Origin: CAYSPG01 sp964432885
Lineage (GTDB): Bacteria > Bacteroidota > Bacteroidia > AKYH767-A > OLB10
Assembly: GCA_964432885.1 (NCBI GenBank)
Contig: CAYSPG010000010.1
Coordinates: 62,001 to 126,000, forward strand
Length of the DNA stretch: 64,000 nt
Direction: 5' to 3'
Position numbers and translations under genes: made by a program. Below are positions 45,216 through 53,498 of this stretch, in pieces. Position 1 is the first letter of the stretch. Each line of letters begins with the position of its first letter. The notes beneath the pieces are model-generated. The model was not told the DNA's origin, searched no databases, and saw only the letters and a list, made by a program, of their open reading frames with translations.

Positions 45216-45229
45216 GGGTTGATATCAAC
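45216..45229. promoter_or_regulatory. GTTGATATCAAC palindrome
   Basis: A perfect 12-bp palindrome (45218-45229) preceded by GG. A near copy, GTTGATATTAAC within a longer hairpin, lies at 49257-49271. It sits in the gap upstream of uppS. A binding site is possible but unproven. Confidence 0.4.
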
Positions 45230-45367
45230 GCAAAACAGGTGGTTGTTATTTTGAGGCTGCTGATTTGTTTAAAACCAGAGATGCACATTATTGGTTGATG
45301 GCATAAATTGATTTAATGACGGAGTGATAGTACAGTGTTATTATTTTATTTTACAAAACTGCCGTGC

Positions 45368-45628
45368 CTATTTTCCAAATTCTACTTCATAGGTTATGCC
45401 TGTAACTTCGGTAAGCTCGGTAAGTGATTGCTTTAGCAGATTTTGTGTAATACTGTTGCCTGCAATTACTAATTCGTAAATGCCTAAATCATTCATCCAC
45501 ACTCCGGGTGGTAGTTCGGTTTCGTCACTTGTAAATACTTCAATGGTAAGTTCATTGGTTTCGTGGTCAAACAATTCGTCTTTTATGCAGGGATAATCGG
45601 TTTGGGTAAATAATTTTTGGGTTATCAT
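45368..45628 (-). CDS. Small acidic protein of unknown function
   Basis: The 86-aa product is acidic and soluble and matches no family I know. It begins ITQKLFTQTDYPCIKDELFD and contains LPPGVWMNDLGIYELVIAG. The start ATG lies 3 bp after the stop of the glycerophosphodiester phosphodiesterase gene, so the two are probably coexpressed. That it is real is supported by the tight spacing and by its composition. Confidence 0.55.
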   Translation of the reverse strand: MITQKLFTQTDYPCIKDELFDHETNELTIEVFTSDETELPPGVWMNDLGIYELVIAGNSITQNLLKQSLTELTEVTGITYEVEFGK

Positions 45629-45631
45629 GTG

Positions 45632-46456
45632 TTAGTTTTCTTTTTTTATCAATGATATCAGCACATCGGGGTAATCGGTAATAATTCCATCCACACCCAG
45701 TGAAATAAGTTGGCGCATGTGCGCTAGGTTATTTACTGTCCAGGGGATAACTTTAATATCCTTTTTTTTGCAAAATAATAGCATTTGGGCATTAACAAGC
45801 GTATGATGGGGGCTGTATGTTTGTGGTATAAAATCCAGCATATCCAAAAACTGCTGCACGGGCATATCGTTTTCATTAAGGCCAGCAAGTTTTATGTGCG
45901 GGTACATCAGGTGCAGGTGTTTTAATATGCGCATGTCAAACGATTGTAAGTTAAAATGCTTAATTTGTTTTAGCTGCAACACACCGACTACCAGTGCACA
46001 AAATTTTTCGGGCACCGGGTGATACATGTTATCGCCTTGAGGCAAACTTTTTATTTCGATGTTGTAGTGAATGGCGGGCAGCTTGTTTTGCGCACAAAAA
46101 TTTTCTACACTGTCAATAACATCAGCCAAAAGGGGTTTATGTGCTGCAATGTTTTGCTGATGTATAAAACCGGGATGTGGTTTGGTGCCGCAGTTGTATT
46201 GTTTTACTTCATCATACATCATGCGGTAAATGTTATGCTCCATTTCATGGGCCTGTGCAATGGTGTTTCCGTTTTTATCCAGGCATATCTGGTGATTCAT
46301 CCACGGTTCGTGCGATACCAGTACCTGCTCATCGACAGTAATTACAACATCCAGCTCAATGGCGGTAACACCCAGCTCAACGGCTTTTAAAAAAGCGGGA
46401 ATCGTATTTTCGGGCAACAAACCCCTGCAGCCGCGGTGGCCGTGTATGTAAAACAT
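45632..46456 (-). CDS. Glycerophosphodiester phosphodiesterase
   Basis: This 274-aa enzyme of the GDPD family hydrolyses glycerophosphodiesters to glycerol 3-phosphate and an alcohol. The TIM-barrel active site is seen as HGHRGCRGLLPENT (catalytic H7) with E34 and D36 in AIELDVV and H49 in VSHEP. The C-terminal strand VIPWTVNNLAHMRQLISLGVDGIITDYPD is typical. No signal peptide is visible, so it is cytosolic. The 86-aa gene follows at once. Confidence 0.92.
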   Translation of the reverse strand: MFYIHGHRGCRGLLPENTIPAFLKAVELGVTAIELDVVITVDEQVLVSHEPWMNHQICLDKNGNTIAQAHEMEHNIYRMMYDEVKQYNCGTKPHPGFIHQQNIAAHKPLLADVIDSVENFCAQNKLPAIHYNIEIKSLPQGDNMYHPVPEKFCALVVGVLQLKQIKHFNLQSFDMRILKHLHLMYPHIKLAGLNENDMPVQQFLDMLDFIPQTYSPHHTLVNAQMLLFCKKKDIKVIPWTVNNLAHMRQLISLGVDGIITDYPDVLISLIKKEN

Positions 46457-46678
46457 AGTTGCGTTTTATATTGTGCAAAATAAATTAATATGCCGATAGG
46501 TTTTTAATTGGCAACAGGGAAAAAGGTAATTTTTAGGCTCGGCAACCATGCTTATAAATTCAGAAAACCCTACAGGGGTTACGTACAATGGCAATTTTGA
46601 TGTTATACGATCGTATTAAACACAAGCACACATTGTAAGGTTGTATAAACTTACTTTTAAAAACAGGCTTGTTAATAC
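46457..46678. other. Non-coding gap upstream of the phosphodiesterase gene
   Basis: I see no ORF, promoter match or clear hairpin in these 222 bp, apart from AT-rich sequence. Confidence 0.55.
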
Positions 46679-46716
46679 AAAAAACCCCGACAGTATATTA
46701 ACCACTGCAGGGATTT
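46679..46716 (-). terminator. Probable terminator after the small unknown gene
   Basis: On the minus strand CCC and GGGG, plus CAGT and ACTG, pair with a small internal loop and are followed by a run of Ts. It stands downstream of the gene at 46749. Confidence 0.6.
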
Positions 46717-46726
46717 ACTGGTTACA

Positions 46727-46778
46727 GTTTACGGTTTACAGTTTGGTGTTAGTTAATTGCAAACTGTAAACCGTAAAC
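46727..46778. repeat. 18-bp perfect inverted repeat of the GTTTACGGTTTACAGTTT family
   Basis: GTTTACGGTTTACAGTTT (46727-46744) is repeated inverse at 46761-46778 with a 16-nt loop. The right arm overlaps the last codons of the gene at 46749. The same core occurs at 57852-57902. Confidence 0.75.
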
Positions 46779-47048
46779 GTTCTCCTGCAATTTCTTTCCC
46801 GTTATGCTTACCTCATCACGCGGTATCCCCACCTCCGCATCATCTTTTACATAAACGGCAATGTACTTAAACACAGCGCTGGTTTGTGTATCGGCAAGTT
46901 CTGTGGTATCCACGTAGGTGGTTTTGGTAATAAACTTAAAAAACTTCATACCCTTGCCATCGTTATGTTCGGCATACAGGTTAATGCAATCGGTGCCACC
47001 CCTTAAGGGTATCAGCAATCGCCTGGGATGTATTTTGCCGTTGCTCAT
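46749..47048 (-). CDS. Small protein of unknown function
   Basis: The 99-aa product starts MSNGKIHPRRLLIPLRGG, is soluble, and carries the pattern TYVDTTELADTQTSAVFKYIAVYVKDDAEVG, of alternating beta character. I do not recognise a family. The frame continues upstream to 47195, but that part has a poor, Ile/Phe/His-rich composition and no signal peptide, so I begin at the ATG at 47048. Its last codons form half of a GTTTAC-type inverted repeat, which is unusual for coding DNA. Confidence 0.5.
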   Translation of the reverse strand: MSNGKIHPRRLLIPLRGGTDCINLYAEHNDGKGMKFFKFITKTTYVDTTELADTQTSAVFKYIAVYVKDDAEVGIPRDEVSITGKKLQENVYGLQFAIN

Positions 47049-47325
47049 TTTCAATTGGGATATTTGGTGTAAACGCAAAAAATTTGTCGCTGGTATAACT
47101 TGTGAATGAAAAAGTGGGGGATAAGTGAAACAAGCGATGTCAGGGATATGGAAAAGGTGATATGCGCATACGGTAAATGTGATTGCCTGATGCAAAAATT
47201 ATCAGTTTTGCCAATGGGTAATCCTGCTGTAAGCAATAGACATTATATATTATCCGGTAAACCAACTGCCCAACTATATTTTTATCACAATGAAACTTTT
47301 TGATACGTTTTTGCCCTTACTATTA
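47049..47325. other. Gap between divergent genes
   Basis: The 315 bp between the starts of the genes at 47048 and 47364 hold a promoter element for the plus-strand lipoprotein. I see no other convincing feature. Confidence 0.5.
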
Positions 47326-47333
47326 TACATTTG
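47326..47333 (+). promoter_or_regulatory. -7 promoter element of the lipoprotein gene
   Basis: TACATTTG matches TAnnTTTG exactly. A TTG start that falls inside it (47331) is therefore unlikely; the ATG at 47364 is used. Confidence 0.6.
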
Positions 47334-47363
47334 TTTGTTCCATTAACCTTAATACTCACAAAA

Positions 47364-48452
47364 ATGAAAATTCAAACCCCAAAATTACTGCCTTCATTTA
47401 TTGTGGCAGTTGCTGCCGTAGCTTTGTTGCTTGCGGCATGCAAAAAAGATAAAGAGGACACAACACCTCAAACCCCACCTGCTGTTGTTGATGCATTTAT
47501 CACCGGGCGGGTACACACTCCCACAGACATAGCAGTGGGCGCAGCAACAGTTAAAGCCGGTATTTACCAAACGCAAACCGATAAGGACGGTATGTTTAGC
47601 CTTAACGTGGCCGCAGGAGACTATACCCTTACCATACAAACCGGCAGCGGGCACATATTCAGAACCGAAATACCGGTAAGTATTGCAGCCAAACAAACAA
47701 TAGTGCTTACCGACCCGCAAACCCTGCTTTCGCAGATTAAACCGCTTGCTTATATACCAGGAGCCTTTGATGAAATTGAAACAATAATAACTGTTGACCT
47801 GGGTTATGCTGCCACCGCTATTGCAATAAGCGACCTTGACAACCTGGCATATATAAAAGACTTTGGTGGTATGTTTTTTAACTGCGGAGCACCTGGTAGT
47901 CTCGACAGCTTAAAGTACACCAACCTTAGCGACTATGTAAATTACTGGGGAAGCATTTATGCATCCGACTTTGCTGTTGAATACCTTACAGGCGATGGCA
48001 ACTGGAGGCTTACATCAGCTTCGTCCACACAAACAACACATAAAAATCATGCCCACGAAGAAGGGTTTAGCACCATGACAACCTGCAATACCCCGATGGT
48101 GGGTGGTTTTTTGCCGGATAGTGTATTGTGCACCTCCAAATCAGGCAGCACAGGTATGGTTACCCATGCCGATATTTATGATGCAAACATCATTACCCTG
48201 CTGGGAAAAGATTCCATTGATATATATTACAACCTGGGTGGATGGGAAAAAATCAGCGTGGTGGATGCACCTTTTACCACCATTATAGAAGACAACTCCG
48301 TTACCGCCAACGGGCCGCTTGCCACTTCATGCGATTTAAATGGCACGGTAGCAGGTGGCAAAATATTTTACACCACTTTTCATAACCATCCGCAAGGCGG
48401 CATAAGCCCCGATGTAAAAAACATTTTGCAGTATTTTATTCTGAATTTATAA
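47364..48452 (+). CDS. Lipoprotein with carboxypeptidase-regulatory-like domain
   Basis: The 362-aa protein has a lipoprotein signal (VALLLAACKK, C26) and a short linker. Residues about 42-118 form a carboxypeptidase regulatory-like Ig fold (VDAFITGRV to QTDKDGMFSLNVAAGDYTLTI). From about 125 follows a domain with DLGYAATAIAISDLDNLAYIKD and YVNYWGSIYASDFAVEYL, which recalls a ThuA/amidotransferase-like fold; that comparison is weak. Two Cys-containing motifs (FFNCGAP and TTCNTP) are candidates for a metal or disulfide. Function is unknown. A terminator follows. Confidence 0.75.
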   Translation: MKIQTPKLLPSFIVAVAAVALLLAACKKDKEDTTPQTPPAVVDAFITGRVHTPTDIAVGAATVKAGIYQTQTDKDGMFSLNVAAGDYTLTIQTGSGHIFRTEIPVSIAAKQTIVLTDPQTLLSQIKPLAYIPGAFDEIETIITVDLGYAATAIAISDLDNLAYIKDFGGMFFNCGAPGSLDSLKYTNLSDYVNYWGSIYASDFAVEYLTGDGNWRLTSASSTQTTHKNHAHEEGFSTMTTCNTPMVGGFLPDSVLCTSKSGSTGMVTHADIYDANIITLLGKDSIDIYYNLGGWEKISVVDAPFTTIIEDNSVTANGPLATSCDLNGTVAGGKIFYTTFHNHPQGGISPDVKNILQYFILNL

Positions 48453-48489
48453 GCAGCATTTGTAGCCAGGCATTCATAACATGCATGCG

Positions 48490-48528
48490 CCCCGGCAGGA
48501 TATCAAATTCTGCCGGGGTTTTGTTTTT
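48490..48528 (+). terminator. Rho-independent terminator of the lipoprotein gene
   Basis: CCCCGGCAG (48490-48498) pairs with CTGCCGGGG (48510-48518) and is followed by TTTTGTTTTTT. Confidence 0.9.
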
Positions 48529-49330
48529 TAATGACGGCTAGTGTTGCTTGCAAGCTGAAAAAAAGTGATGGAAAGGTTGGAGGATGTGTTGCTATAACAA
48601 TATGATCCCTTTTGGATTAAGCTGCATTAAATTAAAACCATGAATCAAATACCAAAGTCAAGATAGATAGTGGAAAAATATTAACGGATTACACCTGAAC
48701 GCAAAGTAAAAGATATGCCAACCCTTTGAGGCTTTTAACACATTCCACCTGCTTCATGGCTTTTCTACATACAATGGTTGTGACATTTGCAGAGGTTTAA
48801 ATTTTGGTATAGTTATTATCGGTTGTGCAATATATTATGGCAGGCGAAAAAATGAGTTGAACTTTGCCTTTAGATACAATTATTAAACGGCCGGGTGCTG
48901 CAATTGCAGACTGCATTAGTGCATATCTAATTAATCATCAACTGCAAAATTCGGCCCAAAGTGAGAAAAGTTAAACACCGGTACTCATTGCTGTTTAATC
49001 AAATATCAGCATTAACTTACGCATTAGCACCCACTACTAACATCCAAATCTATGTAAACAAATTGATTATCAAATAAACTGCTGGCCATAAAACCATCCA
49101 TCTTACAGCAATATCGCAAAAGCCATAGTAATAGGTAGATGGAATTTATTTTTACCAAAATCAGTTCAATTTCTTAAAAAATCTGGCACAGCCGGCTATC
49201 ATTTTGCTTGTTTGGTATCCGCAAAAAGCAAAATTTATTAAAAAAAGTGTTAGCCGGGTTGATATTAACCCGCGTTTTACCTCTTAAAAGCTCAGCTTGT
49301 GCTAAAATTAAAAAAATATTTTCGCCATAA
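48529..49330. other. ORF-free region upstream of the str operon
   Basis: About 0.8 kb with no reading frame of 60 codons or more on either strand. It includes a 12-bp palindrome CTGCAATTGCAG (48898-48909) and, near its end, the CGGGTT hairpin at 49255-49272. No tRNA or other RNA gene was recognised. It could hold a decayed gene or a leader RNA. Confidence 0.7.
49255..49272. promoter_or_regulatory. CGGGTT hairpin upstream of the str operon
   Basis: CGGGTT (49255-49260) pairs with AACCCG (49267-49272), loop GATATT, followed by CGTTTTA. It resembles the palindrome at 45216-45229. It could be a terminator or an operator. Confidence 0.45.
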
Positions 49331-49331
49331 G

Positions 49332-49361
49332 TTGCAGATGTAAAAACAATGTCTACATTTG
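49332..49361 (+). promoter_or_regulatory. Promoter of the str-S10-spc ribosomal operon
   Basis: TACATTTG at 49354-49361 matches TAnnTTTG exactly, and TTG at 49332-49334 is 19 bp upstream, the expected spacing for the -33 box. The rpsL ATG is 44 bp downstream of the -7 element. Confidence 0.65.
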
Positions 49362-49405
49362 CAGTCCCAAAAAAATTGGGTTATTATACATACTAAATAA
49401 TTACG

Positions 49406-49804
49406 ATGCCTACTATTCAGCAATTGATAAGAATAGGCCGCTCTAAGATTCAGGACAAATCAAAGTCCCCGGCCTTAACGTCATGTCCCCAAAGAAGGGG
49501 CGTTTGCACACGCGTGTACACCACCACTCCTAAAAAACCAAATTCAGCGTTAAGGAAAGTAGCCCGTGTGCGCCTTACCAATAAATTCGAAGTTACCGCT
49601 TACATTCCTGGCGAAGGTCATAACCTTCAGGAACACTCTATTGTGCTTATCCGCGGAGGTAGGGTAAAAGACCTTCCTGGTGTGCGTTATCACATCATTC
49701 GTGGTGCATTAGACACTTCGGGTGTTGAAGGCCGTAACCAGCGCAGAAGCAAATACGGAACCAAAAAACCAAAAGCAGGAGCAGCCGCTGCCGCTAAAAA
49801 ATAA
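49406..49804 (+). CDS. rpsL: 30S ribosomal protein S12
   Basis: The 132-aa protein is complete: TIQQLIRIGR, TTTPKKPNSALRKVARVRLT and GGRVKDLPGVRYH are all present, with the lysines that when mutated give streptomycin resistance in the wild-type form (K43 and K44 region). S12 lies at the decoding centre. It is the first gene of the ribosomal operon. The tail is alanine- and lysine-rich, as in other Bacteroidota. Confidence 0.98.
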   Translation: MPTIQQLIRIGRSKIQDKSKSPALTSCPQRRGVCTRVYTTTPKKPNSALRKVARVRLTNKFEVTAYIPGEGHNLQEHSIVLIRGGRVKDLPGVRYHIIRGALDTSGVEGRNQRRSKYGTKKPKAGAAAAAKK

Positions 49805-49825
49805 TTTTAAACAGTTTAGATTTAC

Positions 49826-50293
49826 ATGAGAAAGTCCAAGCCAAAAAAGAGAATATTATTACCTGATCCAAAATTTAACGATCAGTTGGTTACCCGTTTT
49901 GTAAACGGCATGATGGAAGAAGGCAAAAAGGGCGTAGCCTATCGCATATTTTATGATGCATTGGATAAAGTAGCCGAAAAAACCAAAGAGGATGGTTTGG
50001 AGCAATGGAGAAAGGCGCTAAACAATATTATGCCAATGGTAGAAGTTCGCAGCCGCAGGGTAGGTGGTGCCACTTTCCAAATTCCATCTGAAGTACGTCC
50101 TGACCGTAAAACGGCATTGGGCATAAAATGGATGGTTACCTATTCCCGACTTCGCAACGAAAAGTCAATGTCTGATAAACTTGCAGGCGAAATTATTGCC
50201 GCTGCCAAAGGCGAAGGCGCTGCCGTAAAAAAGAAAGACGACACCCACCGTATGGCCGAAGCAAACAAAGCATTTTCACACTTTAGAATTTAA
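49826..50293 (+). CDS. rpsG: 30S ribosomal protein S7
   Basis: The 155-aa protein shows MRKSKPKKR, LVTRFVNGMMEEGKKG and the RKTALGIKWMV region of S7. It nucleates the 16S head domain. It follows rpsL by 21 bp and precedes fusA by 24 bp. Confidence 0.97.
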   Translation: MRKSKPKKRILLPDPKFNDQLVTRFVNGMMEEGKKGVAYRIFYDALDKVAEKTKEDGLEQWRKALNNIMPMVEVRSRRVGGATFQIPSEVRPDRKTALGIKWMVTYSRLRNEKSMSDKLAGEIIAAAKGEGAAVKKKDDTHRMAEANKAFSHFRI

Positions 50294-50317
50294 TACAATC
50301 AGACAAGGACAAAGCAA

Positions 50318-52441
50318 ATGGCTACAGATTTAAAGTTTACGCGAAACATTGGTATAGCAGCCCACATTGATGCCGGTAAAACTACTTGTACCGAGCGTAT
50401 ATTATATTATACAGGTGTAAATTATAAAATTGGCGAGGTACACGATGGTGCAGCTACCATGGACTGGATGGTGCAGGAGCAGGAGCGCGGAATTACCATT
50501 ACTTCGGCTGCCACCACATGCCATTGGAATTACCGTGGAAATAAATATAAGATAAATATTATTGATACACCCGGCCACGTTGACTTCACAGTTGAAGTAA
50601 ACCGTTCATTACGTGTGTTAGACGGGCTGGTGTTTCTTTTTTCAGCCGTAGATGGTGTTGAGCCACAGTCAGAAACCAACTGGCGCCTGGCTAATAATTA
50701 TAACGTTACCCGCATCTGTTTTGTAAATAAAATGGACCGTGCCGGTGCCGACTTTTTAAATGTAGTTAAACAGGTAAACGAAATGTTGGGTGGCAACCCG
50801 GTTCCATTGCAATTGCCATTAGGTGCCGAAGAGCATTTTCGTGGTGTTGTTGACCTTATAAACTTTCGCGCCATTGAGTGGAATGAGCATGACCAGGGAA
50901 TGACTTTTAAAGAAGTAGAAATTCCGGCCGATATGATGGAGGAAGCAAAACAATGGAGAGAAAAATTACTTGAATCTATTGCCGAATTTGATGATAAGTT
51001 AATGGAGAAGTTTTTTGAAGACCCAAACTCCATTAGCGAAAGAGAAATATTAGATGCACTTCGTCAGGCATGTATTGCCGGCAAAGTGGTTCCAATGGTT
51101 TGTGGTTCGGCATTTAAAAATAAAGGTGTTCAAACCATGCTTGATTTGGTAATGGAGCTTATGCCAAGCCCACTTGATAAAGAAAGCATTAAAGGTACAA
51201 ATCCTGACACTGGAGAAGAAGTTAGCCGCAAGCCCGATGTAAAAGATCCTTTTACAGCACTTGCTTTTAAAATTGCTACCGATCCTTTTGTTGGTCGCCT
51301 TGCATATTTCCGCGCTTACTCAGGAAAGCTGGAATCGGGCTCGTATGTTCTAAACACCCGCAGCGGAAACAAAGAGCGTATATCGCGAATTTTCCAGATG
51401 CATGCCAACAAGCAAAACCAAATTCCATTTATTGAAGCCGGTGATATTGGAGCTGCTGTTGGATTTAAAGATATTAAAACTGGAGATACACTTTGTGCTG
51501 AAAATGCACCTATCGTATTAGAGGCAATGAATTTTCCTGACCCTGTAATTGGATTAGCTGTTGAGCCAAAAACACAGGCTGATATGGAGAAGATGGGAGT
51601 TGCATTATCGAAACTTGCCGAAGAAGATCCAACCTTCCGCGTTAAAACCGATACCGATACAGGCCAAACCGTAATTAGCGGAATGGGTGAACTGCATCTT
51701 GAAATTATTGTTGACCGCCTAAAACGCGAATTCAAAGTAGAATGTAACCAGGGTGCACCCGAAGTAGCTTATAAAGAAACTATCACAGGTACCGTTAACC
51801 ATCGCGAGGTTTATAAAAAACAAACAGGCGGTCGTGGTAAGTTTGCCGATATGCACGTTACCGTTGGCCCAATTGATAAAGACTTTGTTATTGACGCCAA
51901 AAACAACGGATTACAGTTTGTGAACGAAATATCAGGAGGTAACATTCCCCGCGAATTTATTCCTGCCATTGAGAAAGGTTTCCGCGCTGCCATGGTAAAT
52001 GGCGTATTAGCAGGATATCCTCTTGACAGTTTAAAAGTTGTATTAACTGACGGTTCGTTTCACGCAGTTGACTCGGATGCATTATCCTTTGAAATTGCAG
52101 CAAAGCTTGCTTACAAAGAAGCCGTTGCCAAAGCCAAGCCGGTGCTTCTTGAGCCTATAATGAAAGTAGAAGTAGTAACGCCTGACGAATACATGGGAGA
52201 TGTAATGGGTGACTTAAACCGCAGAAGAGGTCAGATGGAAGGTATGGACACCCGTGCCGGAGCTCAGGTAATTAAAGCCAAAGTGCCATTAAGTGAAATG
52301 TTTGGTTACGTAACTACTTTGCGTACCATCACATCAGGCCGCGCATCGTCAAGCATGGAATTCTCTCATTACACAGAGTCTCCAAAAGCAATATCAGAAG
52401 AAGTTGTGGCACGTGTAAAAGGCAAATTAGAAAAAGTATAA
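50318..52441 (+). CDS. fusA: Elongation factor G
   Basis: This 707-aa translational GTPase catalyses translocation. The G domain motifs are AHIDAGKTT (15-23), DTPGH (83-87) and NKMD (137-140). Domains II to V follow with normal length; the C-terminus carries FGYVTTLRTITSGRASSSMEFSHY. It is 44 bp before rpsJ; no tuf gene intervenes. Many Bacteroidota have this arrangement. Confidence 0.98.
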   Translation: MATDLKFTRNIGIAAHIDAGKTTCTERILYYTGVNYKIGEVHDGAATMDWMVQEQERGITITSAATTCHWNYRGNKYKINIIDTPGHVDFTVEVNRSLRVLDGLVFLFSAVDGVEPQSETNWRLANNYNVTRICFVNKMDRAGADFLNVVKQVNEMLGGNPVPLQLPLGAEEHFRGVVDLINFRAIEWNEHDQGMTFKEVEIPADMMEEAKQWREKLLESIAEFDDKLMEKFFEDPNSISEREILDALRQACIAGKVVPMVCGSAFKNKGVQTMLDLVMELMPSPLDKESIKGTNPDTGEEVSRKPDVKDPFTALAFKIATDPFVGRLAYFRAYSGKLESGSYVLNTRSGNKERISRIFQMHANKQNQIPFIEAGDIGAAVGFKDIKTGDTLCAENAPIVLEAMNFPDPVIGLAVEPKTQADMEKMGVALSKLAEEDPTFRVKTDTDTGQTVISGMGELHLEIIVDRLKREFKVECNQGAPEVAYKETITGTVNHREVYKKQTGGRGKFADMHVTVGPIDKDFVIDAKNNGLQFVNEISGGNIPREFIPAIEKGFRAAMVNGVLAGYPLDSLKVVLTDGSFHAVDSDALSFEIAAKLAYKEAVAKAKPVLLEPIMKVEVVTPDEYMGDVMGDLNRRRGQMEGMDTRAGAQVIKAKVPLSEMFGYVTTLRTITSGRASSSMEFSHYTESPKAISEEVVARVKGKLEKV

Positions 52442-52484
52442 CAAGATTGTAAAGCATAATCATTAACGTTCTTTATAAAATAAA

Positions 52485-52790
52485 ATGAACCAGCGAATCC
52501 GAATCAAACTCAAGTCGTACGATTTTAATCTTGTTGACAAGTCAGCAGAAAAAATTGTAAAGACAGTTAAATCAACAGGAGCTGTTATCAGTGGACCCAT
52601 TCCATTGCCAACAGAAAAAAAGATTTACACCGTACTGCGCTCACCGCACGTAAATAAAAAAGCGCGCGAGCAATTTCAATTGTGCTCTTACAAGCGCCTG
52701 CTTGATATTTACAGCTCAACCTCCAAAACGGTTGACGCGTTAATGAAGCTGGAACTTCCAAGCGGAGTGGAAGTAGAGATTAAAGTATAA
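52485..52790 (+). CDS. rpsJ: 30S ribosomal protein S10
   Basis: The 101-aa protein shows the family start NQRIRIKLKSYDFNLVDKSA and the SGPIPLPTEKKIYTVLRSPHVNKKAREQF loop. It is an assembly protein of the 30S head and an antitermination factor with NusB. It begins the S10 part of the operon. Confidence 0.98.
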   Translation: MNQRIRIKLKSYDFNLVDKSAEKIVKTVKSTGAVISGPIPLPTEKKIYTVLRSPHVNKKAREQFQLCSYKRLLDIYSSTSKTVDALMKLELPSGVEVEIKV

Positions 52791-52805
52791 CAGAATATCA
52801 TACTG

Positions 52806-52830
52806 CAATCAAACCAGAATAGTTTGATTG
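52806..52830 (+). promoter_or_regulatory. Hairpin between rpsJ and rplC
   Basis: CAATCAAAC (52806-52814) pairs perfectly with GTTTGATTG (52822-52830), a 9-bp stem with a 7-nt loop, in the 86-bp gap. No T-run follows. It could be a processing or attenuation site. Confidence 0.5.
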
Positions 52831-52876
52831 ATGAATAAAAATAATTAAGAATAAAACGAATTAAAGTTTAAAAGGC

Positions 52877-53494
52877 ATGTCCGGAATAATAGGAAAGAAA
52901 ATAGGAATGACCAGCATGTTTGATGCTGAAGGCAGAAACATAGCCTGCACCGTTATTGAAGCCGGTCCTTGTGTAGTTACACAGGTTAAGTCAACCGAAA
53001 CAGATGGTTATAACTCTGTTCAGTTGGCCTTTGACGATAAGAAGGAAAAGCACACCACCAAGGCACTTCAAGGTCACTTCGCAAAAACAGGCTCATCTCC
53101 CAAAAGAAAAGTTGCTGAGTTTCGTGAATTTACCAACGAAGTAAAGCCAGGTGATTTGGTGAAAGTGGATATTTTCTCCGAAGGCATTTTTTGCGATGTT
53201 ATTGGTACCTCAAAAGGTAAAGGTTTTCAGGGTGTAGTTCGCAGGCACAACTTTAGTGGTGTTGGCGGTGCCACTCATGGTCAACATAACCGTTTGCGAG
53301 CCACAGGTTCAATGGGTGCATCATCATGGCCCTCACGCGTATTACCCGGTAAGCGTATGACAGGACACATGGGTAATGAGCGTGTTAAAATTCAAAACTT
53401 ACAGGTGTTAAAGGTAATGCCTGAACAAAATCTTTTAATAATAAAAGGAGCCGTTCCCGGTGCAAAAGGTTCTTACATTAAAGTAGAATTCTAA
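52877..53494 (+). CDS. rplC: 50S ribosomal protein L3
   Basis: The 205-aa protein has the family start GIIGKKIGMTSMFDAEGR and the long loop GKGFQGVVRRHNFSGVGGATHGQHNRLRATGSMGASS that reaches the peptidyl transferase centre. It is 4 bp before rplD. Confidence 0.98.
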   Translation: MSGIIGKKIGMTSMFDAEGRNIACTVIEAGPCVVTQVKSTETDGYNSVQLAFDDKKEKHTTKALQGHFAKTGSSPKRKVAEFREFTNEVKPGDLVKVDIFSEGIFCDVIGTSKGKGFQGVVRRHNFSGVGGATHGQHNRLRATGSMGASSWPSRVLPGKRMTGHMGNERVKIQNLQVLKVMPEQNLLIIKGAVPGAKGSYIKVEF

Positions 53495-53498
53495 AAAA

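Noticed and set aside
47049..47195. Longer start for the unknown gene at 46749
   Set aside because: The extra 49 residues have no signal peptide and a poor composition; the ATG at 47048 begins a normal protein.
47106..47303. 65-codon plus-strand frame in the gap before the lipoprotein gene
   Set aside because: No family, no promoter or clear signal, and it overlaps the likely upstream region of the divergent gene; probably chance.
48529..49330. tRNA, rRNA or riboswitch in the ORF-free region
   Set aside because: I looked for T-loop words such as GGTTCGAATCC and for known riboswitch cores and found none; only small palindromes are visible.
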